A stretch of DNA of 64,000 nucleotides. Source: Dyadobacter sp. Leaf189 (GTDB taxonomy: Bacteria; Bacteroidota; Bacteroidia; Cytophagales; Spirosomataceae). Location of the stretch: assembly GCF_001424405.1 (NCBI RefSeq), contig NZ_LMPS01000001.1, forward strand, positions 741,999 to 805,998. Reading direction: 5' to 3'. Below are positions 1 through 8,047 of this stretch, piece after piece. The first letter of the stretch is position 1. Each line of letters begins with the position of its first letter. The notes under the pieces are model-generated. The model was not told the origin of the DNA, ran no database searches, and saw only the letters and a list, made by a program, of their open reading frames with translations. The translations under genes and the position numbers were made by a program.

Positions 1-283
1 GGCTCAATGGTCCTCTCAGTTCTTTGACAGTCACATTCTGCACCCGCTGAATGCTCGATGTACTATATACGAATTTAACATCGGCCTGTTTCTCGATCTG
101 TTGTAAAACCTTTTTGATCTCCTGGGATTCAAGCTTCAAGGCGACTTCCTTGTTGAGCAGTTCCTGTGCGCGGGTGGCGTGCGCAAAGGAAATACCGCAG
201 CATATAATCGCGATAAGCAGTTGTTTAACTGTAGTGCTCATGACTTTGTAAACAACCCGTTTGGTGGGTATTTTTTTATGCAT
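1..283 (-). CDS. SusC-like TonB-dependent receptor with STN domain, 5' end only
   Basis: Only the first 94 codons lie in the window; the gene runs off the left edge. The protein starts MHKKIPTKRVVYKVM, has a hydrophobic signal segment at about residues 18-33 and a likely cleavage after ATRA. It then enters a secretin/TonB short N-terminal (STN) domain with the usual pattern of lysine-rich amphipathic helix followed by VKFVYSSS-like strand. In Bacteroidota this N-terminus marks outer-membrane SusC-type importers that also signal through a FecR protein. The gene directly follows the ECF sigma factor and FecR genes on the same strand, which fits a cell-surface signalling trio. The substrate cannot be told from this fragment. 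Confidence 0.85.
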   Translation of the reverse strand, partial: MHKKIPTKRVVYKVMSTTVKQLLIAIICCGISFAHATRAQELLNKEVALKLESQEIKKVLQQIEKQADVKFVYSTSSIQRVQNVTVKELRGPLS

Positions 284-366
284 AGTTTTAAAGGTTTTTG
301 TTTTAAGAGGCAAAGACAACTGTTTATTGCGGCGGTGATGTTCGAGCATCACCGCCATTTAAGGTA

Positions 367-1368
367 TTAATCCACACAACCTGCACCCTGGACAAACAGG
401 GCAGTTCCGCGTCGCTCATAGGAAATGTTGGCCGACTTGCAGATCAGGTCAAGCTGCTGGAACAAGGTTAGTCCATTTAAATCCCCGGTGAAAAGGCAGG
501 AATCTGCCGTATCGTTTTCGAGCACGATATCGATTCCGTACGATTTTTCAAGGGCTGAGAAAACATTTTTAACAGGAATGTCCGCGAAAGAAAACCCGTG
601 TTCCGTTTCGGCCGCCGGGATTACCAGCAGGGGGTTTTCAACAATTGACAGTTCCATTTTCCTCGATTTTTTATCAAAAACAATGCGCTGGTTCGGTGTT
701 AATATTACCCCGTTCCTGTTAGCAGTACCGTTGCCCGAGCCTTCATAAACGGATACTCTTCCTGACTTTACCTGCACTTCTACCGAGCCCGACTTATCAT
801 ACGATTTTACGTTGAAACTGGTGCCCAGCACCTTGGTTACCAAATTTCCGGTGGACACGATGAAAGGTTTGGCAGTGTTTCTTTTAATCTGGAAAAAAGC
901 TTCGCCATGGAGGTAAACAGTCCGGTTTTTGTTGCCAAAATGCGACGGGTAACTCAAACTGCTGTTTTTCTTTAATGTAACTACGCTGCCGTCTTCCAAT
1001 GTAAACGGGTGCGCCTTGCCGGATGTATTCCTGATTTCAACCAGTTCATTGCGGTTATCAGTCTCCGCCGCTGCGAATGTTTCAGATTGACTTTCTTTCG
1101 ATATGAAAAACCAGGTACCTGCAATTAACAGAACAGAAGCCGCCGCCGCCAACCAGGGCAAGGATCTTTGAAAAAGCGTTTTCCCGAATGCAGACCGGAG
1201 CACCCGGCCCTTTAAGTTTCTACCTATAACCTCTTTTTCATTTTCAAAAACGGGCGTTTCATCCAGAGGGTTAGCTTTCAGGTACTCCATAATAAAGTCC
1301 TCTTCCTCGGGAGAATGCTGCCCTGACAAATACCTGTTTAAAGTTTTCTGAAAATCGTATTGGTTCAT
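367..1368 (-). CDS. FecR family anti-sigma factor (FecR + DUF4974)
   Basis: 333 residues. A cytoplasmic N-terminal part of about 68 residues would hold the sigma factor. A single membrane segment follows at residues 70-89 (LPWLAAAASVLLIAGTWFFI). The periplasmic part has a FecR domain at about 115-210 (VYLHGEAFFQI, VLGTSFNV) and a C-terminal DUF4974 domain at about 258-327, which contacts the STN domain of the partner receptor. The start is placed at MNQYDFQKTL, because a longer reading would overlap the sigma factor gene and add sequence unlike the family. It lies 16 bases after the sigma gene and 83 before the receptor, so the three genes are probably one operon. The role is to relay substrate binding outside the cell to sigma-factor release. 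Confidence 0.9.
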   Translation of the reverse strand: MNQYDFQKTLNRYLSGQHSPEEEDFIMEYLKANPLDETPVFENEKEVIGRNLKGRVLRSAFGKTLFQRSLPWLAAAASVLLIAGTWFFISKESQSETFAAAETDNRNELVEIRNTSGKAHPFTLEDGSVVTLKKNSSLSYPSHFGNKNRTVYLHGEAFFQIKRNTAKPFIVSTGNLVTKVLGTSFNVKSYDKSGSVEVQVKSGRVSVYEGSGNGTANRNGVILTPNQRIVFDKKSRKMELSIVENPLLVIPAAETEHGFSFADIPVKNVFSALEKSYGIDIVLENDTADSCLFTGDLNGLTLFQQLDLICKSANISYERRGTALFVQGAGCVD

Positions 1369-1384
1369 TAGTTGTTGAGAATGC

Positions 1385-1939
1385 TCAATTATCGGTTTGG
1401 TAAATCCACAGATCGTCTTGCAGTAATTTGAGCGACCTGGTAATGTGGTATTCCACCGCCTTCTCTGAAATGTGAAGTTCTTTGGCAATGCTTTTGACAG
1501 ATTGATTTTCAAACCTGCTCAGCTGAAAAACGCGGCTGGTTTTTGCAGGCAGTTTTTTCATAGCCCGGTCAATTGCCGCCGAAAGATCATTGAATTGGAC
1601 ATTGTCTTCGGTGGAAGAAATCTCCTGCATTTTATTAAGAAGTACGTATTCCTGATATTTCCGCCAGGTAATGCGCGATTTCACAAGATTTGTGATCAGG
1701 TATTTGAGCGAAATGACGAGATAGGAGCTCAAATGTTTGATGTTGCTTTCCAGCCTTCTGTTCCAAAGACTCTCGAACAAATCGTGCACCAACTCTTCCG
1801 CTTCTTCTTTCGAGCCTGTCTGGTGATATGAAATGCAGAACAGCTTGTACCAGTACCGGTTATAGATCTCCTCAAAAGCAGGTTTGCTGCTTTGGGAGAG
1901 CTGAGTCACCAGCTGTTCGTCGGTCAATATTGGCTTCAT
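1385..1939 (-). CDS. ECF-type RNA polymerase sigma factor
   Basis: 184 residues with the normal ECF layout. Region 2 is at about 20-90 (FEEIYNRYWYKLFCISY, EEAEELVHDLFESLW) and region 4 at about 120-180, ending in a helix-turn-helix (KSIAKELHISEKAVEYHITRSLKLLQ). The start MKPILTDEQL is preferred over one 13 codons upstream because a TAnnTTTG promoter element lies between the two, so the longer form would not be transcribed from it. It directs RNA polymerase to the neighbouring SusC-type receptor and perhaps other targets, and is held by the FecR protein encoded next. Confident on family; the inducing ligand is unknown. Confidence 0.9.
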   Translation of the reverse strand: MKPILTDEQLVTQLSQSSKPAFEEIYNRYWYKLFCISYHQTGSKEEAEELVHDLFESLWNRRLESNIKHLSSYLVISLKYLITNLVKSRITWRKYQEYVLLNKMQEISSTEDNVQFNDLSAAIDRAMKKLPAKTSRVFQLSRFENQSVKSIAKELHISEKAVEYHITRSLKLLQDDLWIYQTDN

Positions 1940-1963
1940 CAAGTGCCCGCAAGTATGGGAATA

Positions 1964-1971
1964 CAAAGGTA
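1964..1971 (-). promoter_or_regulatory. Possible -7 element of the sigma/FecR operon
   Basis: On the minus strand this reads TACCTTTG, a full match to the Bacteroidota -7 consensus TAnnTTTG, 25 bases before the chosen start of the sigma factor. No good TTTG element sits at the normal upstream distance, so the call is tentative. Confidence 0.4.
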
Positions 1972-2051
1972 TAGTCAATTAACCGGCTATAACCCCTAAA
2001 CCGTTTTACCTTTTTTTTAATAATTTTTAAGAACAGTTGTTTTGTACTTTT

Positions 2052-2083
2052 TTTGGTCGACTCCAAACTTATAGCTAATTTTG
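2052..2083 (+). promoter_or_regulatory. guaB promoter
   Basis: TTTG at 2052-2055 and TAATTTTG at 2076-2083, separated by 20 bases, match the Bacteroidota primary sigma factor consensus at both elements and in spacing. Transcription would begin near 2090, giving a leader of about 20 bases before the guaB start codon at 2112. Confidence 0.7.
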
Positions 2084-2111
2084 CCCGGCAAATAACAATC
2101 GTTTATTTGCT

Positions 2112-3584
2112 ATGAGCACAGACCCATCCAAAGTCCTCTTCGAGGCCCTCACTTACGACGACGTTCTTCTAATACCTGGTTATTCAGAAATTCTTCCTCG
2201 CAATACAACAACTAGAACCAAGCTTACGCGTAACATCGAGCTGAACATTCCATTAGTATCAGCAGCGATGGACACTGTAACCGAATTTGACCTGGCTATC
2301 GCAATGGCCCAGGAAGGCGGTATTGGAATAATCCATAAAAACATGAGCCTGGAAGCGCAGGCTGAGCAGGTACGGAAAGTGAAAAGGTCTGAGAGCGGAA
2401 TGATCCTCGATCCGATCACGCTCAACGATACTGCAACGCTTGGCGATGCACACCAGATTATGCGCGAATTCAAAATCGGCGGTATTCCGGTGATTGACAA
2501 GGATCACAAGCTGGTTGGTATCCTCACGAACCGTGACTTACGTTTTCAAAAGGAAATGACCAAGCCGGTTACGGAGATTATGACGAAAGAAAACCTGATC
2601 ACGGCTTCCGACGGCTTATCACTCGACGACGCTGAGAAGGTCCTGCAAGAGTACAAAATCGAAAAACTCCCAATCGTTGATTCAGAGTACCGTTTGACTG
2701 GTTTGATTACCTACAAGGATATCCTGAAACGCAAATCTCACCCAAATGCATGTAAAGACGAATACGGCCGCCTCCGTGTAGGAGCAGCAGTAGGTGTTAC
2801 TGCCGATCTTCTGAAACGGGTTGAAGCATTGGTTAAAGCTGGTGTGGACGTGATCAGTCTTGATACTGCACACGGACATTCAGCAGGTGTAATAGCGGCT
2901 TTGAAGTCTGTTAAAGCACAATTCCCGAAACTGGACGTAATTGCAGGTAACGTTGCCACCGGCGAAGGTGCCAAAGCGCTGGCCGACGCAGGTGCTGATG
3001 CGGTGAAGGTAGGAGTGGGACCAGGAAGTATCTGTACCACGCGGATTATCGCAGGTATCGGTGTTCCTCAGCTGACTGCAGTGATGTGGGCGGCAGAGGC
3101 ATTGAAAGGAACAGATGTTCCAGTAATTGCTGACGGGGGTATCCGTTTTTCAGGAGATATGACAAAAGCGCTAGCCGGCGGAGCAAGTACGATCATGATC
3201 GGCTCGATGCTCGCAGGAAGCGACGAGGCGCCAGGTGAAATTGTAATTTACGAAGGCAGGAAGTTTAAAGCCTATCGTGGAATGGGGTCGGTGGAAGCAA
3301 TGGAAGATGGTTCGAAAGACCGTTATTTCCAGGATGCGGAAGACGATGTGAAAAAGCTGGTACCAGAAGGAATTGTCGGCCGAGTTCCATTCAAAGGAAA
3401 GGTTTCAGAGATTGTATATCAAATGGTAGGTGGCTTGAAAGCGGGAATGGGTTACTGCGGAGCGGGAGATATTGCAACTTTGCAAAAAGCCCAGTTCGTG
3501 AAAATCACTTCTGCCGGCGTAAAAGAAAGCCACCCGCACGATATCATGATTCAGAAGGAGGCACCGAACTATTCGAGAAGCTAA
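2112..3584 (+). CDS. guaB: Inosine-5'-monophosphate dehydrogenase
   Basis: 490 residues, the usual full length. It oxidises IMP to XMP with NAD, the committed step of guanine nucleotide synthesis, in the cytoplasm as a tetramer. The TIM-barrel N-terminus ([14 protein letters not shown]) is followed by a pair of CBS domains inserted at about residues 95-205. The barrel then resumes with the catalytic loop [10 protein letters not shown], in which Cys308 is the nucleophile. The mobile-flap and IMP-binding parts ([26 protein letters not shown]) are intact. It is transcribed alone from the promoter at 2052-2083 and ends before a repeat-flanked terminator. Confidence 0.98.
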   Translation: MSTDPSKVLFEALTYDDVLLIPGYSEILPRNTTTRTKLTRNIELNIPLVSAAMDTVTEFDLAIAMAQEGGIGIIHKNMSLEAQAEQVRKVKRSESGMILDPITLNDTATLGDAHQIMREFKIGGIPVIDKDHKLVGILTNRDLRFQKEMTKPVTEIMTKENLITASDGLSLDDAEKVLQEYKIEKLPIVDSEYRLTGLITYKDILKRKSHPNACKDEYGRLRVGAAVGVTADLLKRVEALVKAGVDVISLDTAHGHSAGVIAALKSVKAQFPKLDVIAGNVATGEGAKALADAGADAVKVGVGPGSICTTRIIAGIGVPQLTAVMWAAEALKGTDVPVIADGGIRFSGDMTKALAGGASTIMIGSMLAGSDEAPGEIVIYEGRKFKAYRGMGSVEAMEDGSKDRYFQDAEDDVKKLVPEGIVGRVPFKGKVSEIVYQMVGGLKAGMGYCGAGDIATLQKAQFVKITSAGVKESHPHDIMIQKEAPNYSRS

Positions 3585-3620
3585 GGAGGACATCGGCTGT
3601 CGGCTGTCAGACTTCGGCTG

Positions 3621-3697
3621 GTTAGCTGTTAGCTGTTAGCTGTTAGCTGTTAGCTGTTAGCTGTTAGCTGTTAGCTGTTAGCTGTTAGCTGTTAGCC
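3621..3697 (+). repeat. Tandem heptamer GTTAGCT, 11 copies
   Basis: Ten perfect head-to-tail copies of GTTAGCT occupy 3621-3690 and an eleventh copy ends GTTAGCC. The array begins 36 bases after the guaB stop codon. It is preceded at 3594-3620 by units of the form CGGCTGTCGGCTGTC, which recur in inverted form at 3812-3826 and near 57481. A perfect seven-base array of this length is prone to slippage, so copy number may vary between strains. Confidence 0.95.
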
Positions 3698-3722
3698 TAA
3701 AATAGATATCAAAGTACAAAGA

Positions 3723-3753
3723 AAATGCCTGGCTTTCAAACCAGGCATTTTTG
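3723..3753. terminator. Bidirectional terminator between guaB and the DedA gene
   Basis: A perfect 10-bp stem, AAATGCCTGG (3723-3732) with CCAGGCATTT (3741-3750), encloses an 8-base loop. It is followed by T-rich sequence on the plus strand and by an A-rich flank that gives a T-run on the minus strand. It lies between two convergent genes and can serve both. Confidence 0.85.
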
Positions 3754-3768
3754 TTAAATTCTTAAAAG

Positions 3769-3830
3769 AGCTAACAGCCAATAGCTAACAGCCAATAGCC
3801 AGCAAGTATAAAGCCGAAAGCCGAAGTCCT
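3769..3830 (-). repeat. Inverted counterpart of the guaB 3' repeat
   Basis: Contains AGCTAAC twice, spaced by CAGCCAAT units, and then AAGCCGAAAGCCGAAGTCCT. These are the reverse complements of the GTTAGCT and ACTTCGGCT units on the other side of the terminator hairpin, so 3594-3830 forms one large imperfect inverted repeat centred on the terminator. Confidence 0.8.
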
Positions 3831-3831
3831 A

Positions 3832-4488
3832 CTAAGCCACCCTCGGCTTCGCGAATTTGCTTTTGAAGTAGCCGAAAATCATTGGTAGTAATGAGAACCC
3901 GATGATGCCGAAAATGACAAGTTCGAAGTTCTTTTTAACAATCTCCATATTCCCGAAAAAGAAGCCCAGGAGTGTCAGTGAGGGTACCCAGAGGATTGCT
4001 CCGACGATGCAATAAACAATGTATTTGGAGTAGTTCATGCTTCCGGCTCCGGCCACAAATGGCGCCACGGTACGCACGATAGGAATGAACCGCGCCATGA
4101 TCACGGTGCTTCCGCCGTGTTTTTCGTAAAATGCTTCTGTTTTTTCCAGGTATTCCCTTTTCAAGAAAAGAATTCGTTCCCGCTTCTTGATTTCCCCGCC
4201 CAGTTTTTTACCTACAAAATAGTTAAGGTTATCTCCCAGCAGTGCGGCTATAATAAGAATGATAATAATAAGCCAGACATTTAGACCGGTACTTTCATTG
4301 GCAGCAATGGCGCCGGCGGCGAATAACAGCGAATCGCCAGGTAGAAGCGGCATGATAACGAGTCCGGTTTCTGTAAATACGATCAGAAAAAGTATCAGAT
4401 AGGTGAGCGTTCCGTACTGCTGGACAATGTCGAAAAGGTGCTTGTCCAGGTGGAGGAAAATGTCAATAAACTGCCTCAGAAATTCCAT
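3832..4488 (-). CDS. DedA family membrane protein
   Basis: 218 residues, typical for the DedA/VTT (SNARE-associated) family of inner-membrane proteins, some of which flip undecaprenyl phosphate or phospholipids. Signature elements are present: the re-entrant segment ETGLVIMPLLPGDSLLF, the GDNLNYFVGKKLG motif with acidic residue, and the second re-entrant part ARFIPIVRTVAPFVAGAGSM with its conserved arginines. There are about five hydrophobic segments. It is encoded alone, converging on guaB, and its 3' end abuts the repeat region. The exact lipid substrate cannot be told. Confidence 0.92.
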   Translation of the reverse strand: MEFLRQFIDIFLHLDKHLFDIVQQYGTLTYLILFLIVFTETGLVIMPLLPGDSLLFAAGAIAANESTGLNVWLIIIILIIAALLGDNLNYFVGKKLGGEIKKRERILFLKREYLEKTEAFYEKHGGSTVIMARFIPIVRTVAPFVAGAGSMNYSKYIVYCIVGAILWVPSLTLLGFFFGNMEIVKKNFELVIFGIIGFSLLPMIFGYFKSKFAKPRVA

Positions 4489-4520
4489 AGCTAAATTGAG
4501 TGAGTGAAAAAGCGTCTTAC

Positions 4521-5315
4521 TTATTTGGAATCAATTTTCCATTTTTGTTTGGTCTTCGCATTCAGGAAGTGGTTGAACGTATCCCCACGTAATCCAAGGC
4601 GGATTGTTTCAAGCGGGATCAGCTCACTTGGTGCAATGTTTCCGAGATTCACGTTTGCGCCCAGCAGTTTGACAAACCAGACCTGCTGTGACTTCTGCGG
4701 TGCTTCCCAAAGCATATCTTCGAATGCAATTTCGGTAAGGATCTCTTCCACCAGGCCCTGGCGCACTTCGCCGCTCGCACGGAACAAACCTACATTACCC
4801 GATTCGCGCGCTTCGCCAATTACCTTCCACGCACCAGCCTGTAGTTCGGATTTGATCAGCTGTATCCATTTATAAGGAGGGATGATTTTGTTCTCGTCCT
4901 TTGAACCTACTTCCGAAAGAACGGTCACCTGCTTGGACAATTTGTTGATGTATTCGCATTTAACATCCTGCGGCATTTCAATGGAACCGTCAGAAACTTC
5001 TGCGTATTTTAAATCGTATTTATCAAGCAGTTTCCGGTAATCGTCAAATTGGTTTCTTACAACAAACGCTTCAAACAAAGTACCACCAAAGTAGACCGGA
5101 ATGTTGGCACTCTTGTAGACTGCCAGCTTTTCATTGAGATTGGGGCTGACGTAAGAAGTTGCCCAGCCCAGCTTTACGATATCAATGTAAGGAGATGAAG
5201 TTGATAACATATCCTCTGTTTCCCTGATACTGAGCCCTTTATCCATTACCATTGTCAATCCCTTTTCACGGGGTTTTTGGGAACGGTCAGGAACCTGCGA
5301 TAACGTAAAATTCAT
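4521..5315 (-). CDS. Phosphosulfolactate synthase-like protein (ComA family)
   Basis: 264 residues from MNFTLSQVPDR, chosen because ComA proteins start just before the conserved KPREKG motif; an ATG nine codons upstream is also in frame. ComA adds sulfite to phosphoenolpyruvate to give phosphosulfolactate. The TIM-barrel markers are visible: DIVKLGWATS, PVYFGGTLFE, EVSDGSIEMP, LSEVGSKDE, GEARESGNVGL and NVNLGNI with LETIRLGLRGDTF at the C-terminus. No coenzyme M genes lie nearby. In Bacteroidota the product could instead feed sulfopyruvate and cysteate for sulfonolipids, which is inference. It is probably monocistronic: its start faces the thioesterase gene and its 3' end follows the DedA gene by 32 bases. 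Confidence 0.88.
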   Translation of the reverse strand: MNFTLSQVPDRSQKPREKGLTMVMDKGLSIRETEDMLSTSSPYIDIVKLGWATSYVSPNLNEKLAVYKSANIPVYFGGTLFEAFVVRNQFDDYRKLLDKYDLKYAEVSDGSIEMPQDVKCEYINKLSKQVTVLSEVGSKDENKIIPPYKWIQLIKSELQAGAWKVIGEARESGNVGLFRASGEVRQGLVEEILTEIAFEDMLWEAPQKSQQVWFVKLLGANVNLGNIAPSELIPLETIRLGLRGDTFNHFLNAKTKQKWKIDSK

Positions 5316-5507
5316 ATATGGGTATGCTTTTATCTCTGGCAAAAACTCCGGTAAAGGTAGTAATAACCTTCAAAACATAGCAATTAAATCCACAATAATG
5401 ACTTTGAACCATAGATATTTCTATGATAATTACTATTTTTAAAATCTCACTTTTCCGGGCCGGGCAACTATTTCTTTTTGCAATCAGGATCCCGGATCTT
5501 CATGATA

Positions 5508-5960
5508 ATGGAAAACGAACGTATCAGTTTTTTGCGCCAGTATATAGGCAAGAATATGCAGCAGAATTTCTCCCCGGTAGCGCAGTGGCTCAATGGGAAG
5601 CTGTTGAACATCGAAGAGGGAATGATGCAGATCGAGTACCTCGTGAGGCCGGATATGTGTAATCCGATGGGTACGCTGCACGGCGGAATGGCGGCTACCA
5701 TCCTGGATGAGATTGTGGGTACTATGGTTTTTGCGCTCGGCAGGGAGTATGCATTTACTTCCGTTAACCTCAACTGTGACTTCCTCAATCCCGCCTTTCC
5801 AGGTGATGTGCTCATTGCACATTCCAATATCGTGAGGGTTGGTAAAAACATTATTCATGTAGAGGGCAGGCTTACAACTCCCGAGGGCAAGATAATTGCC
5901 AAGTGCGCCAGCAACCTCATTCAGACCAGCTTTCAAATTCCTTCATTGGTCGCCAACTGA
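5508..5960 (+). CDS. PaaI-type hotdog thioesterase
   Basis: 150 residues starting at MENERISFL; an ATG two codons earlier is equally possible. It is a single hotdog domain with the active-site motif NPMGTLHGGMAATILDEIVG, the helix typical of PaaI/YbgC-like acyl-CoA thioesterases, followed by strands TSVNLNCDFLNPAFPGDVL and IIHVEGRL. Such enzymes hydrolyse acyl-CoA thioesters in the cytoplasm. The acyl group is not deducible. It lies 25 bases before mazG on the same strand, so the two may be co-transcribed. Confidence 0.88.
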   Translation: MENERISFLRQYIGKNMQQNFSPVAQWLNGKLLNIEEGMMQIEYLVRPDMCNPMGTLHGGMAATILDEIVGTMVFALGREYAFTSVNLNCDFLNPAFPGDVLIAHSNIVRVGKNIIHVEGRLTTPEGKIIAKCASNLIQTSFQIPSLVAN

Positions 5961-5985
5961 CCTGGTTCAGCTTTATATTTGTTGT

Positions 5986-6819
5986 ATGGAAAAACAATTC
6001 AGTGAGCTGACAGAAGCCCGCCAGCAACAGCTTATGGCTTTTGACAGGCTGCTAACTATTATGGATGAGCTCAGGGAGCAATGCCCCTGGGACCGGAAAC
6101 AAACGCTGGAAAGTTTGCGGCACCTGACGATTGAAGAGACTTATGAGCTGTCGGATGCGATCCTGGATAACGATTTGCCCGAGATAAAAAAGGAACTTGG
6201 CGACGTGATGCTGCATTTGGTTTTTTATGCCAAAATAGCTTCTGAAAATGATCCTGAAAAAGCCTTTACTTTTGATATCAGGGATGTTTTGAATGCAATT
6301 TGCGACAAGCTGATTTCGCGTCATCCCCACATTTATGGCGACACGATCGCCGATTCGGAAGAGGCTGTGAAGCAGAACTGGGAGAAATTGAAGTTGAAGG
6401 AAGGTAACAAATCCGTTCTTTCAGGTGTACCAACCTCTTTGCCGGCTTTGGTAAAAGCAATGCGCATTCAGGAAAAAGCAAGAGGGGCCGGATTCGATTG
6501 GGACGAGAAGCAGCAGGTTTGGGAAAAGGTACAGGAGGAATTACAGGAATTCAAAGCGCATTTCGATATTGAATCCGGGGACACAATTGATCAGAAAGAG
6601 GCAGAAGGAGAGTTTGGAGACCTGCTTTTTTCACTTGTCAATTATTCGCGTTTTGTAGATATTAATCCGGAAACTGCATTGGAACGGACTAACAAGAAGT
6701 TTATACGGCGCTTTCAGTTTTTGGAAGAAGCTTCCAAAGCAGACGGTAAATCGCTGTCAGATATGTCGCTCGAAGAAATGGACGAGTACTGGAATAGGGC
6801 GAAGGAATTAGGGGTTTGA
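5986..6819 (+). CDS. mazG: Nucleoside triphosphate pyrophosphohydrolase MazG
   Basis: 277 residues with two MazG repeats. The N-terminal repeat (about 15-120) carries CPWDRKQTLESLRHLTIEETYELSDAI, the EExxE metal-binding helix and KKELGDVMLHLVFYA. The C-terminal repeat (about 165-270) has KARGAGFDWD and GEFGDLLFSLVNYSRF. It hydrolyses non-canonical NTPs to NMP and pyrophosphate as a house-cleaning enzyme and can lower ppGpp. The start is the ATG 25 bases after the thioesterase stop; a TATATTTG element lies only 5 bases before it, too close to be an obvious promoter. Confidence 0.95.
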   Translation: MEKQFSELTEARQQQLMAFDRLLTIMDELREQCPWDRKQTLESLRHLTIEETYELSDAILDNDLPEIKKELGDVMLHLVFYAKIASENDPEKAFTFDIRDVLNAICDKLISRHPHIYGDTIADSEEAVKQNWEKLKLKEGNKSVLSGVPTSLPALVKAMRIQEKARGAGFDWDEKQQVWEKVQEELQEFKAHFDIESGDTIDQKEAEGEFGDLLFSLVNYSRFVDINPETALERTNKKFIRRFQFLEEASKADGKSLSDMSLEEMDEYWNRAKELGV

Positions 6820-6918
6820 ACCGTTAGAAAATTCCCTTATCAATAGATTGTTCGTTGTTGTTTTTGTAAGGATATTGTCGGCGTCTTACCAACACTATAC
6901 TTACTAACGCACACGAAT

Positions 6919-7380
6919 ATGTATATCGAAGAACGGATTGATCTTGCGGAAATCAGCCTTGTTGAACATGGAAAACAGATTGAAATGATAGCAACCGGCC
7001 TGGCGACCCTTACAACCCTTGTTTATACCGGCTTTGCCGAAATGAGGGAGGAGTTTGTCCAGGTACATAAACGTATTGACAATCTTGAAATCAGGTTTAA
7101 CAAGCTGGAAGACAAGGTTGATCGACTCGAAATTAGAATTGACAGGTTGGAGGTCCGGCTGGACAAAGTCGAGGCCAGGCTTGACAAAGTCGAGGAGCGT
7201 TTGGATAAAATCGAGGAGCGTTTGGATAAAATTGAGGAGCGTCTGGATAAAATTGAGGCTCGCCTTGATAATCTTGAATCTCGCTTTGATAATTTGGAAG
7301 CCCGATTTGATAGGTTCGAAACCAAGATGGATCAGCGGTTCGATGAATTGATTATGCTGGTCAGAAGTTTGAAAAATTGA
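6919..7380 (+). CDS. Heptad-repeat coiled-coil protein, unknown function
   Basis: 153 residues. After a short N-terminus with a weakly hydrophobic stretch (about 25-40), residues 50-145 are almost pure seven-residue repeats of the form RLDKIEE, RLDNLES, RFDRFET. They predict one long parallel coiled coil of charged faces. The DNA repeats with the same 21-base period, so length variation by slippage is likely. No signal peptide or catalytic motif is seen. The next gene starts one base after its stop codon, so it is translationally linked to thiamine pyrophosphokinase. A structural or scaffolding role is a guess from shape only. Confidence 0.75.
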   Translation: MYIEERIDLAEISLVEHGKQIEMIATGLATLTTLVYTGFAEMREEFVQVHKRIDNLEIRFNKLEDKVDRLEIRIDRLEVRLDKVEARLDKVEERLDKIEERLDKIEERLDKIEARLDNLESRFDNLEARFDRFETKMDQRFDELIMLVRSLKN

Positions 7381-7381
7381 A

Positions 7382-8047
7382 ATGTCCTCACACCATATAG
7401 TAAAAGAAAAGCAGGAGCCGGCGCTGATTATCGCCAACGGAGAAGCATGCAGTGAAGAACTGCTCGGGCAGCTGCTTGAATGGAGCCCGTTTATCGTTGT
7501 GCTGGATAATGCGATTTATCGCGTATTAGAGCTCGGGATCAAGATTGATGTCTGGCTCGGAGACTTTGACGATCCCCATGATTTTGAAGCGATCCGGGAG
7601 CGACAGCATCCGATTGAAATCGTCAATACACCGGATACTGAGAAAACGGATCTTGAAAAAGGCATCGATTTTCTGATCGAAAGGGGCTTTCCGGCAGCTA
7701 ATATCGTGTGGGCGACCGGGCGTCGGGCAGATCATGCTGTAACCAACATTACCAATCTGGTGCGCTATAAGGATAGGATCCGACTCGTCATGTTCGACGA
7801 TTATTCAAAAATATTCCCTCTTACAGGTACTTTCGAAAAGTGGTATGTAGCAGGTACCCCCATTTCATTGATACCGGTAGGAATTGTGGAAGGTATTAAA
7901 ACTGCCGGTTTGAAATACAACCTGAAAAACGAAACATTGACCCTTGGCCACCGGGCCGGCAACAGTAATGAAGCCGAGTCCGATGGTTTGGTAAGAATTT
8001 CAGCTCAAAAGGGTGATATGCTGATAATGGAATGTTGGGATCTATAA
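7382..8047 (+). CDS. Thiamine pyrophosphokinase
   Basis: 221 residues. It transfers pyrophosphate from ATP to thiamine, giving thiamine diphosphate. Family motifs are present in order: ANGEAC near the N-terminus, LDNAIYRVLELGIKIDVWLGDFDD (GDFDD at residues 60-64), DTEKTDLEKGIDFLI (about 85-99) and ATGRRADHAVTNITNL in the substrate-binding region. A C-terminal beta domain follows (GLKYNLKNETL, GNSNEAESDGLVRI). The ATG lies one base after the coiled-coil gene stop, and the 3' end overlaps the convergent M1 peptidase gene by six bases. Confidence 0.93.
   Translation: MSSHHIVKEKQEPALIIANGEACSEELLGQLLEWSPFIVVLDNAIYRVLELGIKIDVWLGDFDDPHDFEAIRERQHPIEIVNTPDTEKTDLEKGIDFLIERGFPAANIVWATGRRADHAVTNITNLVRYKDRIRLVMFDDYSKIFPLTGTFEKWYVAGTPISLIPVGIVEGIKTAGLKYNLKNETLTLGHRAGNSNEAESDGLVRISAQKGDMLIMECWDL

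Noticed and set aside
3621..3697. Possible CRISPR array
   Set aside because: The seven-base units are contiguous, with no spacers, and no cas genes are present.
5974..5981. TATATTTG as a mazG promoter
   Set aside because: It lies 5 bases before the ATG, so transcription would begin inside the gene, and no -33 element is present.
7023..7325. Repetitive serine-rich open frame opposite the coiled-coil gene
   Set aside because: It is the complement of the heptad repeats and has no independent support.
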